From the NCBI RefSeq assembly GCF_000305775.1, contig NC_018866.1, positions 2,809,001 to 2,873,000 of the forward strand: a stretch of DNA of 64,000 nucleotides. Reading direction: 5' to 3'. Positions 17,442 to 28,662 of this stretch are shown here, piece after piece. The notes under the pieces are model-generated. The model was not told the DNA's origin, did not search any database, and saw nothing but the letters and a program-made list of their open reading frames with translations. This stretch comes from Dehalobacter sp. DCA. Its GTDB lineage: Bacteria > Bacillota > Desulfitobacteriia > Desulfitobacteriales > Syntrophobotulaceae. Both the position numbers and the translations under genes were made by a program. Numbering within the stretch: position 1 is the first letter of the stretch; every line of letters starts with the position of its first letter.

Positions 17442-18944
17442 TTATTCAAATGTTGAAGCAACTTCCTTAGCCATTTGTTCGAAATCAGACAGCTGGTGGA
17501 TGAATTTTTCAACCACTTCCACATCGAATTGGGTCCCGGATCCCTGAATAAGCTGATTCCTAGCTTCCTCAAACTTCAGTCTGGAGCGGTAGCGACGGTC
17601 AGAAATCATCGCATCAAAAGCATCGGCAACAGAAATAATTCTCGCCAGGAACGGGATTTCATCTTTTGTCAGCCCTTCCGGATATCCTTTGCCGTCCATG
17701 CGTTCATGGTGGCATTTGACAATCGGAACCACCTCTTTGAACATCGATACAGCCGACAGGATCCTCGCCCCTTTCAAGGGGTGTTTTTTAATTTCTTCAT
17801 ACTCTTTCTCGTTCAGCTTCTGGGACTTAAACAAAATATCATCTGAAGTACCGATTTTCCCAACATCATGGAAAATACCGCTGATCCGCAGCAACTCAAG
17901 CTCCTCCTTGGAGAAATCAAAAGCCTCTCCGATCTTAACGGCAAAATAGGCCACTCTGTCGGAATGACCGCGGGTATAAATATCCTTCGCATCGACGACC
18001 ATTCTCAGGGCTTCAATCGTATCCATGTAGGTTTCTCTGAGCTGGTCATACGTTTTGTTCAGCTCATCATTTTTAATATTCACCAGGGAATGCAGAAACG
18101 CATTATTGATGGACGAGGAGGCCTGGTTGGAATAGATCTCAAGCAGTTTCAGTCCATCCTCAAGATCGTCCCCTTCTACAAAAATGATGCCAATGTCCTG
18201 AAGATATTCGTTGATCAGAGGAATAATTACTTTTTTATCAAGCTTAACGACCTTTTTATTGATCCTGGCGCTGCCGATAAACTCCATCAGTTCCGGATCA
18301 AGCATTTCCATGAAATCGGCCACTTTTTTCTTATATTTCCCGATCCCTTTAAATATGCTGTTATTGCCGGAACTAATCCTGGTGATATCATCGATCAGAA
18401 TAAAAGCATTCTTGCTATTGACCAAAGGCAGAATTTCAGCCAGGATATCCTCCAGAATGTTATCTATCGGCTGAAGCTGATAGATTTTAGGAACAGACTG
18501 CAGAATTTTGTTCAGGCCTTCCTGGAACTTCTTGATCGTCCGCATTTGGGAAATCGATTTGATCCCGGATTCAACGAGCAGGAGCAGCTGGTCAAAGCGG
18601 TCACCTTTTTCACAGTAACCTTGGATTTCCAATGCTTTGATGGTTTCCAGCGGCGGAGCAAGATCCTTGTGTCCTGTCAGCAAAAGAATATACAGTTCGT
18701 TGTTGAACTCTCTGATTCTCTCTACGACCTTGTCTCCATGGATCGGATACATTAAATAGTCAAGAATCAACAAATCGTACTTCTCTTCACGGACTTTTTC
18801 GATAGCCTCCAGTGGATCGGTCAGGCCGACGAATTGGTAGCCGCTTCTTTTCAGGACGACGGACAGCGAATCAATGATTCCTGGTTCGTCATCAACTATT
18901 AAGATTTTGTAGTCTAGATTAACGCGATTAGTTGAACGTCTCAT
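17442..18944 (-). CDS. Response regulator with HD-GYP cyclic di-GMP phosphodiesterase output
   Basis: 500 residues. The receiver domain begins KILIVDDEPG with phosphoacceptor Asp in LLILDYLMYPIHGD. A central region (about 150-300) is possibly GAF-like. The HD-GYP domain holds HSDRVAYFAVKIG, the HD pair in GIFHDVGKIG and HHERMDGKGYPEG with the GYP signature, all metal-binding residues present. It should hydrolyse cyclic di-GMP when phosphorylated. AGGAGG six bases before ATG 18944 fixes the start; a longer frame to 19022 lacks a site. The start overlaps the end of the kinase gene by 17 bp, so it is the output partner of the IS-disrupted kinase and the last gene of the NRPS operon. Confidence 0.92.
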   Translation of the reverse strand: MRRSTNRVNLDYKILIVDDEPGIIDSLSVVLKRSGYQFVGLTDPLEAIEKVREEKYDLLILDYLMYPIHGDKVVERIREFNNELYILLLTGHKDLAPPLETIKALEIQGYCEKGDRFDQLLLLVESGIKSISQMRTIKKFQEGLNKILQSVPKIYQLQPIDNILEDILAEILPLVNSKNAFILIDDITRISSGNNSIFKGIGKYKKKVADFMEMLDPELMEFIGSARINKKVVKLDKKVIIPLINEYLQDIGIIFVEGDDLEDGLKLLEIYSNQASSSINNAFLHSLVNIKNDELNKTYDQLRETYMDTIEALRMVVDAKDIYTRGHSDRVAYFAVKIGEAFDFSKEELELLRISGIFHDVGKIGTSDDILFKSQKLNEKEYEEIKKHPLKGARILSAVSMFKEVVPIVKCHHERMDGKGYPEGLTKDEIPFLARIISVADAFDAMISDRRYRSRLKFEEARNQLIQGSGTQFDVEVVEKFIHQLSDFEQMAKEVASTFE

Positions 18945-19274
18945 CGTTAGCCTCCTGTACGTGTGCGGATAGATAAGGAATCGTGATATAGAATGTAGTG
19001 CCAACGCCTTCCTGCGATTCAAACTTCATATTGCCCGAAAATCGTCCTTTAATTGTAGAATACGACATGTATAGTCCAAGACCTGTCCCATTTTTACCTT
19101 TGGTCGTAAACATTTCCTTGAACAGTCTTTTCTGCACTTCCTCAGGAATACCCTTACCATGATCGCTTAAAGCAAATTTGAGGTTATGTCTTTCTTTGTA
19201 AATGCTGAAACCGATTTCTCCGGTTTGCCCTTCATAGGCATGCATTGCGTTGATGATTAGATTGTCAAATACTT
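18928..19274 (-). pseudogene. Histidine kinase, C-terminal fragment (cut off by IS insertion)
   Basis: ATPase-domain remnant of the kinase whose N-terminal 568 codons lie at 20936-22640. It reads VFDNLIINAMHAYEG (N box), SDHGKGIPEEVQ (G1) and GTGLGLYMS (G2), then stops 17 bp inside the next gene. Removing the IS and one copy of the 6-bp duplication joins LVQV to FDNL in frame. The fragment has no start of its own at the junction; an internal ATG at 19245 has no ribosome site. The kinase is therefore almost certainly inactive here. Confidence 0.9.
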
Positions 19275-20935
19275 CTGAAGTTTCGCACCCCTCAAAACCC
19301 TTGTATCTCTAATTTAAAGGTATCCTAATGCCAGTGGTTCCTTCTGATTATTACCGATTAACTGGCATTTTTAAGGGCTATAAGCTGATTACTAAGAAAA
19401 GAATTCTCAAATAGTTCTTTCAAATGTTCATATTCACTGGAATTCCTAAATTCCAAAATGTCCACTAAACCAGACTTGGCGATGCTGGTGATCACCACTT
19501 GCAGCAAATCATCAAATAATTCCCAGAGCCGCTCCGCTACATTCTTCTCTATGAGTTCGTCCTTGATTTCCGCAAATAATCCTTCTAAGGATTCGTAGGC
19601 GTTTACTCGTCGAAAATAGGCTAGGAGTGTATAGAGGAGATAGCAGGTCGTGATATGGGCAATCTGCGCATCGAAATCCCTCGATTGACAAGTCCCGAGC
19701 TTCAAATGCTGCTTGGCTTCCTTAAAAAAGACTTCGATGGTCCAACGGATACTGTAAATCTCCAACATACTCAATAAACTAAGAGATATATCCGTCGAGA
19801 GGAACAGTCTAAATTTCTTTTGATAGGGAAACCGGCAAAAATACAGTTTGATTTGTCCGATTCCTTCATAATCAACAAGGACTTCGAAATAACGGATATT
19901 CCGTTTCCTACAGCGTTTTTCGTTTCCCTCACTTTTGAGGACCGATTTTAATTGGCTGGCATTAAGGGAAGTCTCTTTGTAGCGATACTTCCTCGTATCT
20001 TGCCGAACACCACAGACCAAATGCATCGATTTTTTGTCTAATCCTCGAATCGTTTGAATGAACTCGTAACTGCTGAACCAGCTGTCAACCAGGACATATT
20101 TAGCCTTAAACCCCTGTTTTACCGCCCGTTTTATCATATCCAGACCGTTCGAAATTTTGCTAACATGGCATTCTCTGATCCGTTTAGCCCCAGCAGATTT
20201 GGGGTCTCGTTGCTTTTTGAACCGTTCTTTACGGTGCCTTGCCTTTTTTAAGGGCTTTTCCACTTGTAAAGTGAAGTCTATAGGCGTGAGGCTTTTACCA
20301 TCGAAGAAACCAAGGGTTAAATTTTTAAAGCCTAATTTGCTACCTTTCTTCCCTGCAACATGGTCAAACACCTGGGTCATTTGTTCAATTCTTCGACCTG
20401 TCTTAGCAAGAGTTGTATCATCTAGAATGAAAGCGGACTTTTCATCCACTTCGTTCGTAGGATTAACCAATCGTTGAAACTGTTTGGATATACCGATCAG
20501 CAATGCTCTCCAAGGCATTTTTTCATTGTTCTTCAGTCGATATATGGAATCTTTCTTCATAGTAGTAACCTTTTGGAAATCGCTTTTATATAACGCGTGG
20601 ACACTTTTCAGTAACATTAGGGGCAACATCAACATTAGTGAGAGGATTTCCGCGGAACTGTAACCATCCTGTTTCAGAAAACCAACTTTGCGGCAAAGCG
20701 TTTTAAGCTTGAACGTCTTCATAACTTCACATATAATATTGTTAATCGAATAGCCGTGATTTTGGAGTACGTTTTCAATTTCTTTGACAGGTTTCCGCAT
20801 GATAACACCTCATTTTTGGTTGATTTGGAGTAGCATCTTATTATACCAAAAACCTAGTGTTCATGCGGATTTTTATCGTTTTTTCGTCTTATTCTAAGCC
20901 GAATTTTCGGCTGTTTTATGGGTGCGAAACTTCAG
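19275..20935 (-). mobile_element. IS4-superfamily insertion sequence, copy 1 (1661 bp)
   Basis: Ends are perfect 16-bp inverted repeats CTGAAGTTTCGCACCC. A 6-bp target duplication ATACTT flanks it (19269-19274 and 20936-20941). It carries one transposase gene on the minus strand, a hairpin at the 3' end of that gene (AATGCCAGT / ACTGGCATT, 19327-19369) and a GCCGAATTTTCGGC palindrome near the other end. It interrupts a histidine kinase gene. The second copy at 24886 is in the opposite orientation. Confidence 0.93.
19358..20800 (-). CDS. Transposase, IS4 superfamily DDE type (copy 1)
   Basis: 480-residue DDE transposase. Candidate catalytic residues: first Asp in FILDDTTLAKTGRR, second Asp in KYVLVDSWFSSYEF, and Glu in the IS4-type YREK signature IRWTIEVFFKEAKQ (Tyr, Arg, Glu, Lys at the right spacing). 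Its protein sequence is the same as in copy 2, so both are recent and look intact. AGGTG precedes the ATG at 20800. Confidence 0.93.
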   Translation of the reverse strand: MRKPVKEIENVLQNHGYSINNIICEVMKTFKLKTLCRKVGFLKQDGYSSAEILSLMLMLPLMLLKSVHALYKSDFQKVTTMKKDSIYRLKNNEKMPWRALLIGISKQFQRLVNPTNEVDEKSAFILDDTTLAKTGRRIEQMTQVFDHVAGKKGSKLGFKNLTLGFFDGKSLTPIDFTLQVEKPLKKARHRKERFKKQRDPKSAGAKRIRECHVSKISNGLDMIKRAVKQGFKAKYVLVDSWFSSYEFIQTIRGLDKKSMHLVCGVRQDTRKYRYKETSLNASQLKSVLKSEGNEKRCRKRNIRYFEVLVDYEGIGQIKLYFCRFPYQKKFRLFLSTDISLSLLSMLEIYSIRWTIEVFFKEAKQHLKLGTCQSRDFDAQIAHITTCYLLYTLLAYFRRVNAYESLEGLFAEIKDELIEKNVAERLWELFDDLLQVVITSIAKSGLVDILEFRNSSEYEHLKELFENSFLSNQLIALKNAS

Positions 20936-22640
20936 ATACTTGTACCAGGCTGTTCAGTTCTCCTCGTATTTCTGTCTGCAGATCAATTTGAAAATCAGGT
21001 TTAAGCTTGCAGTGGTATTTTTTCAGCTCATGCTTCATCAAAACATCAATTCTTTTGACCAAATCTTCCACGGTAAACTTATCTGAGCCTGCGTAGTTCA
21101 TCTGTACCGCCTGACCCTTAACTGCACTGATAATGTCTGTCATATAGGAACAGTATGGCTTCATCTTATCGAGCCATTCCTGCATCTCTTTCGCAATCTC
21201 ATAATGATCGGCAGGTGATACAGCTTGATCTTCAATAGATTCCTTGTATTCATTCGTTAAATCCTTGAGTGCTTCGATACCTCCGGCAATCGACATAATC
21301 GGTGTTTTCAGGTTATGGGCGATTCCGCCGATCAGCTGGCCAAGCGAAGCCAGCCTCTCCTGTTCCAGAATGATAGCCTGATTTTCTTTCATCGATTCAA
21401 TATTCGCTTTTTCTTTTTCCTGGATTTTATTGAAGGCAATAATTAGATCTCCGATTTCGTCATTGGAGGTGATCGCCAGCTTCTGATCGAGGTCAACGTT
21501 AACGCCATGCGAAATGTCGGAGAGGTTTTTGGCCACCCTTGAAACGTCTTCACCGAGGGACCTGGAAAAGTAGTTTAAGACGATAAAGTTAATCATGAAC
21601 AGCAGGATGAAGCTTACAGAAAAATAAACAATCGTATTATAGGAAGAAATGTCATATTTAATACCAATAATATAATCGCCGTTAGGACCTGGAACTCTTA
21701 CAGATGTTCCCTGAGACTCGACTGTATAGTCTTCATAAATTCTTCCCTCGTAATTGCTCGATACTTCAATGGCATATTTAATAAAGAAATCACTCGCATT
21801 TTTATCATCTAGGGAAATATATTCTCCCGCCGGTGTAATAATAAATCTGGAATCATGTTCTTTATTCAACAAGACAATCTGGCTTAAAGCCTCTTTTACC
21901 TTTTTTTCATCATAAGTCTTCATGGTGACATTCGTTTTTAGCTTCTCTGAATACATTCTATAGATAAGATCGCCTTTTTCAGTGATCAATCTGGAATAAC
22001 CCACTAGAGATGTGAATAATATTGCAATGATAATTGTTGGCAAAACGTGAAGCATGATTTTTCTTCGAATGCTTAGATTGATTCCTTGAAGCTCATTATT
22101 GACAGAAGTTTTTAAAAGGACATTGGTAAACATCCTTTTAGAGAAAATAAAAGAAAAAAGTGCTGCCAGTGTTGCGAAAGAAAACACCAGAATAACAATT
22201 CTATAGATCAGTGTTAACGGGTGGCTTCCTGTTATAAATAGTATGATAAACAAGACAATTAGCGATACGACGATTTGCCCGAAATAAATAGTATAGGGCA
22301 TGTTAATACATTTTTTCCTGATTTTCTGCAGTTTCAGACGTGACTCCTCAGAATTATTTGCTGCTAAAGAATCCCACTGATCAATATTGGAAAGTGACAA
22401 TTTAAAAAATATGAAGCTTGGAATAATAATTAAGAACGTAATGATAATGAACTGGGTATTATAGGATATATACGATACGTCAACATCAAAGTTAGAATTT
22501 ATGGACCCTGGCGGATAGTTGAATATAAATGGAATGAGGAAATATAACGCGAGTACCGTGCAAAGAATGACGAGCGTATAGATAAGCGTTATCTGCAGAC
22601 TTATCCTCTTTTGAAAAGATTCTTTCATCTTTTTTAACAT
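20936..22640 (-). pseudogene. Membrane histidine kinase, N-terminal part (truncated by IS copy 1)
   Basis: About 568 authentic codons, then the frame runs into the IS and stops at 20916. About five TM helices lie within residues 15-215, then an extracellular domain of roughly 110 residues, a last TM near 345-365, a HAMP region and a phosphoacceptor helix LIGGIAHNLKTPIMSI with the phosphorylated His. The ATP-binding domain is cut off (18928-19274). The start overlaps the NRPS stop by 7 bp. Intact length would be about 680 residues. It was presumably the sensor for the HD-GYP regulator downstream. The number of TM helices before the sensor domain is unusual for a simple kinase. Confidence 0.88.
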
Positions 22641-24885
22641 ACAATATTCCTTCTGATCTGATTTTTATTTAGATAATTGATCTTGCTCATATAACGAATA
22701 ATTTGTGAAATATAAGCCTGATCAATATCCGGCCAGTCAAAATCCGCTTGACCCAATACATTCCGAGTGATTTCTGATTTAACATTGACTGTCTGAGAAT
22801 AAGCAGAAAGATTTCCCTTTAGCAGCTCGTTGACAGCAGGACTGATGTTATGCTCTTTCATATTCTTTTCAACAATTTGAACAAAAACATCATTTGGAAC
22901 AACTTCAATATCAATGCCCAGGCTATTTAACATCTCAACTATATTGGTAAGGCTGACCGTTTTATGATTAAACAAATGGAAAATACGTGTTCCGGCAGAT
23001 AAATTGATTAGCCTGGCTATCGCTTCACTGCAACAATCAACCGGAGTAAATTCCAATTGTTCATCCGCCCAGATTCTCGGAACAAAACCAAGCTCAGTAA
23101 TTGCTTTGATCCTCTCGTAGAAACCATTCTCCTGAATGTTTTTCTGAAACTGTCCGTCATTGTAACGACCAGTCAAAACGCCGATGCGATAAACATCCGC
23201 CTTCAAACCATTTTTGACGTTCTGGTAAATAAATCGTTCCGATTCAAACTTGCTTTTTACGTAAACGTTCCCGCTGTAATCCTGTCCGATATATAAATCA
23301 GATTCTGTAAAATCTACCTTTTCCTCGTGGATATTATTTGTAAGATAGTTTCCGGAGACTGTGATCGAGGAAATATAATTCAAACGGATATTCCCCTGCA
23401 GACAGAAGGCCGCCACTCTTTCCGTACCTTTAATGTTGACATCCATATAGTCTTCATAAAATCCGTAATGTTTCACGATTGCGGCCGAATGAATGACCAG
23501 ATCAATCTTTTCCAGAAGGTATTGATAACTATTGCCGTCTAGCCCAAACTGATCCTGCGCAATATCACCGGGAATAATAATAATCCGTTGGTTTATCTCC
23601 TGACTGTATCTTCCGTTGAAATAAAAGTCCAGTTGTTTCCGCAGTTTATCTTCCGCTTCGTAAATCGTTTTTCCTCTCAGTAAACAGTAAATATTACAGT
23701 CTTTTTGCTTAAGAAGCTGTTCAAGCAAATGTATCCCTAGAAAGCCGGTAGCTCCAGTAAGCAGGACATGTTGTGCCTTCTTGATGCAGGGCTTAATATC
23801 ATAATCAAGTGCAATATCTTTGACAGGATCATCCTTGATTTTCATGCTATCTATGATGTTTTTAGCTGATTCCATGCCATCGGATATTTGTCTGATCGTC
23901 TGATATTCATAAAGATCCTGAATCCCGATATGAATCCCTTTTTTCATCAACAGGACTTGAAGCTGGACAACCGTAAGTGAGTCTCCACCTAGATCAAAAA
24001 AATTATCATCAATACCAACAGATTTTCTGCCCAGCAAAGAGCACCAGACTTTCGCAATTGTCCTTTCTGTTGAATTTCTTGGCGGAACAGGTTTTGCTGC
24101 ATTTTCTTCATACTCAGGCAGTGAATTCCTGTCAATCTTATTATTTGGGGTTTTGGGAATAAAATCAACCGGGATAATATAACTTGGGATCATATAGTCA
24201 GGCAGATACTGTGCTAAATAGGCCTTTAGCTCAATACTGCCTATTTCAGTATCTGCAATAATATAAGCACATATTACTTTACTATTGTTTGAATTTTCTT
24301 TGACAACCGCAACTGCTTCCCTGATATTAGGATGTTGAAGAAGTTTGTCTTCAATTTCACCAAGCTCGATTCGGTATCCTCTGATTTTTATTTGATAATC
24401 AGTCCTTCCCAGATATTCAATATCCCCTTCCGGGTACCACCTGGCAAGGTCCCCTGTTTTATAAATTCTTTCTCCGGGAAGAAAAGGATTGGCAATAAAG
24501 CGTTCAGCGGTTATATCGTCTTTTCCAAAATAGCCTTTCGAGACACCCGTTCCACTGATAAACAGATCCCCTGGAATTCCAATTGGCAGTAAATTCATAT
24601 GGTGGTCAAGGATATAAACTTGCGTATTAGCAATAGGTTTACCGATATGAGGCTTCCTTTCATAAGTAACATCGGCCATAGTCGACCAAATCGTAGTTTC
24701 GGTCGGCCCATATAAATCATATATTTTTGCTGAGGACGATACGACTCTTTTTAAATCGTTTAATACAGCACCAGACATTGCTTCCCCAGTCACTAAAATA
24801 TCAGTAAGATTTCTTATCCCCGTAAGATCCAGATCGCTGCTCAGCAGCAGCTGAATCCTCGAAGGTGTAGCTTGAAATATATTAA
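22634..24885 (-). pseudogene. One-module NRPS, C-terminal part: end of A domain, PCP, thioester reductase
   Basis: About 750 codons after IS copy 2. It contains adenylation motifs A5 (YDLYGPTETT), A7 (YKTGDLARW), A8 (KIRGYRIELGEIE) and A10 with catalytic Lys (NKIDRNSLP). A carrier domain follows with phosphopantetheine Ser in FFDLGGDSLTVVQ near residue 330 of the fragment. The rest is a reductase of the thioester-reductase/SDR type: LLTGATGFLGIHLLEQ for NADPH and YVKSK as the YxxxK pair. Such a domain releases the product as aldehyde or alcohol instead of acid. The frame upstream of 24885 is IS sequence, so there is no proper start. Together with 26548-28618 it formed a protein of about 1440 residues. 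Confidence 0.92.
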
Positions 24886-26547
24886 CTGAAGTTTCGCACC
24901 CATAAAACAGCCGAAAATTCGGCTTAGAATAAGACGAAAAAACGATAAAAATCCGCATGAACACTAGGTTTTTGGTATAATAAGATGCTACTCCAAATCA
25001 ACCAAAAATGAGGTGTTATCATGCGGAAACCTGTCAAAGAAATTGAAAACGTACTCCAAAATCACGGCTATTCGATTAACAATATTATATGTGAAGTTAT
25101 GAAGACGTTCAAGCTTAAAACGCTTTGCCGCAAAGTTGGTTTTCTGAAACAGGATGGTTACAGTTCCGCGGAAATCCTCTCACTAATGTTGATGTTGCCC
25201 CTAATGTTACTGAAAAGTGTCCACGCGTTATATAAAAGCGATTTCCAAAAGGTTACTACTATGAAGAAAGATTCCATATATCGACTGAAGAACAATGAAA
25301 AAATGCCTTGGAGAGCATTGCTGATCGGTATATCCAAACAGTTTCAACGATTGGTTAATCCTACGAACGAAGTGGATGAAAAGTCCGCTTTCATTCTAGA
25401 TGATACAACTCTTGCTAAGACAGGTCGAAGAATTGAACAAATGACCCAGGTGTTTGACCATGTTGCAGGGAAGAAAGGTAGCAAATTAGGCTTTAAAAAT
25501 TTAACCCTTGGTTTCTTCGATGGTAAAAGCCTCACGCCTATAGACTTCACTTTACAAGTGGAAAAGCCCTTAAAAAAGGCAAGGCACCGTAAAGAACGGT
25601 TCAAAAAGCAACGAGACCCCAAATCTGCTGGGGCTAAACGGATCAGAGAATGCCATGTTAGCAAAATTTCGAACGGTCTGGATATGATAAAACGGGCGGT
25701 AAAACAGGGGTTTAAGGCTAAATATGTCCTGGTTGACAGCTGGTTCAGCAGTTACGAGTTCATTCAAACGATTCGAGGATTAGACAAAAAATCGATGCAT
25801 TTGGTCTGTGGTGTTCGGCAAGATACGAGGAAGTATCGCTACAAAGAGACTTCCCTTAATGCCAGCCAATTAAAATCGGTCCTCAAAAGTGAGGGAAACG
25901 AAAAACGCTGTAGGAAACGGAATATCCGTTATTTCGAAGTCCTTGTTGATTATGAAGGAATCGGACAAATCAAACTGTATTTTTGCCGGTTTCCCTATCA
26001 AAAGAAATTTAGACTGTTCCTCTCGACGGATATATCTCTTAGTTTATTGAGTATGTTGGAGATTTACAGTATCCGTTGGACCATCGAAGTCTTTTTTAAG
26101 GAAGCCAAGCAGCATTTGAAGCTCGGGACTTGTCAATCGAGGGATTTCGATGCGCAGATTGCCCATATCACGACCTGCTATCTCCTCTATACACTCCTAG
26201 CCTATTTTCGACGAGTAAACGCCTACGAATCCTTAGAAGGATTATTTGCGGAAATCAAGGACGAACTCATAGAGAAGAATGTAGCGGAGCGGCTCTGGGA
26301 ATTATTTGATGATTTGCTGCAAGTGGTGATCACCAGCATCGCCAAGTCTGGTTTAGTGGACATTTTGGAATTTAGGAATTCCAGTGAATATGAACATTTG
26401 AAAGAACTATTTGAGAATTCTTTTCTTAGTAATCAGCTTATAGCCCTTAAAAATGCCAGTTAATCGGTAATAATCAGAAGGAACCACTGGCATTAGGATA
26501 CCTTTAAATTAGAGATACAAGGGTTTTGAGGGGTGCGAAAACTTCAG
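24886..26547 (+). mobile_element. IS4-superfamily insertion sequence, copy 2 (1662 bp)
   Basis: Same element as at 19275, in the opposite orientation. Its target duplication is TATTAA (24880-24885 and 26548-26553). The right terminal repeat has one extra A (GCGAAAACTTCAG instead of GCGAAACTTCAG), which explains the extra base. It interrupts an NRPS gene inside the adenylation domain between motifs A4 and A5. Confidence 0.93.
25021..26463 (+). CDS. Transposase, IS4 superfamily DDE type (copy 2)
   Basis: 480 residues with the same protein sequence as the transposase at 19358-20800: candidate DDE residues in ILDDTTLAK, VLVDSWFSS and the YREK segment. ATG preceded by AGGTG. It appears functional, so further movement, or excision from the host gene, is possible. 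Confidence 0.93.
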   Translation: MRKPVKEIENVLQNHGYSINNIICEVMKTFKLKTLCRKVGFLKQDGYSSAEILSLMLMLPLMLLKSVHALYKSDFQKVTTMKKDSIYRLKNNEKMPWRALLIGISKQFQRLVNPTNEVDEKSAFILDDTTLAKTGRRIEQMTQVFDHVAGKKGSKLGFKNLTLGFFDGKSLTPIDFTLQVEKPLKKARHRKERFKKQRDPKSAGAKRIRECHVSKISNGLDMIKRAVKQGFKAKYVLVDSWFSSYEFIQTIRGLDKKSMHLVCGVRQDTRKYRYKETSLNASQLKSVLKSEGNEKRCRKRNIRYFEVLVDYEGIGQIKLYFCRFPYQKKFRLFLSTDISLSLLSMLEIYSIRWTIEVFFKEAKQHLKLGTCQSRDFDAQIAHITTCYLLYTLLAYFRRVNAYESLEGLFAEIKDELIEKNVAERLWELFDDLLQVVITSIAKSGLVDILEFRNSSEYEHLKELFENSFLSNQLIALKNAS

Positions 26548-28618
26548 TATTAATATCATGATCATACATTACCTTATTAAGTTCTTCCGGAATAATCTGC
26601 TGCTTTTCGTTCGCGATTACGATTGTGAGCCCCCTGCTGAGAGGCAGTAAAGATTCCGCAACAAAAATATCAAACGAAATGGTTGTGACTGACAGCATGA
26701 CCTTCTCGGGAGAAAAGTCAATCTTTGCCGTTATTGCTGAAATCAGATTCACGACGGCTGAATGCTGGACCATGACACCCTTGGGCTTTCCAGTCGAACC
26801 GGAGGTATAAATCAGATAGGCAATATCCTGTGGTGTATTGACTTTCTGCAGGTTAGCTACTCCGGTCAGTTGTTCATTGTTACTAAAAACGTCGATAATT
26901 TCCCCGTTGAAATGGATCTCTTTCATGAGTTTCTGACAGGTTAACAGAATAGCAGTATGGCTATCCTCGAGCATATAATCAATTCGCTGGGACGGATAGT
27001 CCGGATCAATCGGCAGGTAAGCACCGCCTGCTTTCAGTACTGCCAGGATCGCTATCATCATCTCCAGAGAACGCGGAACAAAGATTCCTACAAATTTGTT
27101 AGGCCCAACGCCTTTGTCCCTGAGCACTTTAGCAAGCCGGTTCGCTCTTTGATTCAACTCATAGTAGGAAATACTGCTCTCCTCAAAAACCAATGCTGTC
27201 TTGGCCGGCGTTTTTTCTGCTTGTTCTTCGAATAACTGGGCAACCGTTTTGTTGTGAGGGAAGAATAATCCGGTGTCATTGAACTCACACAGGATTCTCT
27301 GCTTTTCCTTCTCTGAAATCATCTCTAGTCTGGAGATTTTTTTCAGGGAATTGTCCAGCGCATGCCAGAGAATCCTCAGCACATGGTCATGAATAAATTC
27401 AATTTCCTTACTATAGAAAAGATCCGTCAGATAGTCATAGTCAATAATGATATTGCCGTCGTCTTCGCGTTCGTTAATATGAATATAAAGTGATTCTGTC
27501 TGGTGACCGCAAAAATGCCATCTGCCCTCACAGCTATTGATATCACTATTCTTAATAAATTTGGCATTTTGGTAAGATACGGCAATTTCATATAATTTTT
27601 CGATACTTCTGTTGTGTTTTCTGACATGTTTTAAAATTTCATCATACGGATATTTTTGATGCCTCAGAATATCCATCCAGTTTCTGGTCAGCTTATGGCA
27701 GAAATCCTGAAAATTCGTATCATTATCGATATTAACCCTAAGCGGTATCGTGCTGATGAACATTCCGACTGTTTTCTTTTCCCGAGCATTGGCTCGGTTC
27801 AGTACTGGCACCCCAAGAACAATATCTTCTTTATTGGATATTCTGTTGATATAAATACAGAGCGCGGAAATATAAAGGGTAAAAATCGATGTTTTATTTT
27901 CCAGGCAGTATTGAGAAATTTTTCTGGACAATTTATTTGGAATTTTAAACGTTTTTCTGACAGCTTCAGTATGGTTCATCTTGGCTGCTTTGCTTTTCAG
28001 CGTGGTCATTTCTGGTGTATCCGTAAAGACATTCTCCCAGTATTCCTTATCTTTGATATACCTGGGAGAATGCAGATATTCAAGCTCACTATTGACATAT
28101 TCTAAATAAGAAGGATCATTTTCCTGTTCATAGGAAACGCCTTCTTCCAGCATATTGTAATTCTCCATAATTTTATTGCCTATATAAACAACAGTCCACC
28201 CATCAGAAATCAGATGGTGGATTTTGCAGTATATCACATTCTCTTTTTCGCTGATTTTAATGATAGAAAAATAAACCAGTGGGCTGTCGTTAATGGTAAA
28301 TGGTTTTTTGGTTTCCTCCTGATCCCAGGCATACAGCCGTTTGAGGCCGCCGCCTTCGCTGAAATCGAATAAATCTATTTTCGCATATGCAAATTCGGCA
28401 ACATATTGGAATACCTGTCCGTCTTTTTCCCTAAACCTGAGCCTGAGCGCTTCATTTTTCTCGATCACAAGGTTGATGGACTTTTCGAGAAGCCTGAGAT
28501 CTATGCTGTCTTTAATTTTCAGGGTTGAAGCAATATTGCCGATACTGGTTCCTGGATGAAGTTTCTCTAAATACCAAATACTTCTTTGCGGGATTGATAA
28601 TGGATAATACTCGACCAT
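26548..28618 (-). pseudogene. One-module NRPS, N-terminal part: condensation domain and start of A domain
   Basis: About 690 codons before IS copy 2. The condensation domain (about 1-430) has the catalytic HHxxxDG motif intact (KIHHLISDGWTVV) and begins YPLSIPQRSIWYLEK. The adenylation domain starts near 460, with A2 (LKAGGAYLPIDPDYP), A3 (LIYTSGSTGKPKGVMV) and A4 (FDIFVAES); the Asp in A4 that contacts the alpha-amino group is present, so an amino acid is the expected substrate. The start is ATG 28618, ten bases after GGAGGG; the longer frame from 28636 contains that site. An N-terminal condensation domain in a one-module enzyme suggests acylation of the amino acid by a fatty acyl or other partner-supplied group (inference). 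Confidence 0.92.
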
Positions 28619-28662
28619 AAAACAGCAGCCCTCCATAAATCTGCAAATTTCCCCTTACTCTG

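Noticed and set aside
17868-18755. A 295-codon plus-strand ORF antisense to the HD-GYP regulator gene
   Set aside because: No ribosome site or recognisable domain; it mirrors the codon pattern of the real gene on the other strand.
19275-26547. Composite transposon formed by the two IS copies
   Set aside because: Each copy has its own target duplication and the enclosed DNA is the continuous remainder of the two broken host genes, so the unit did not arrive as one transposon.
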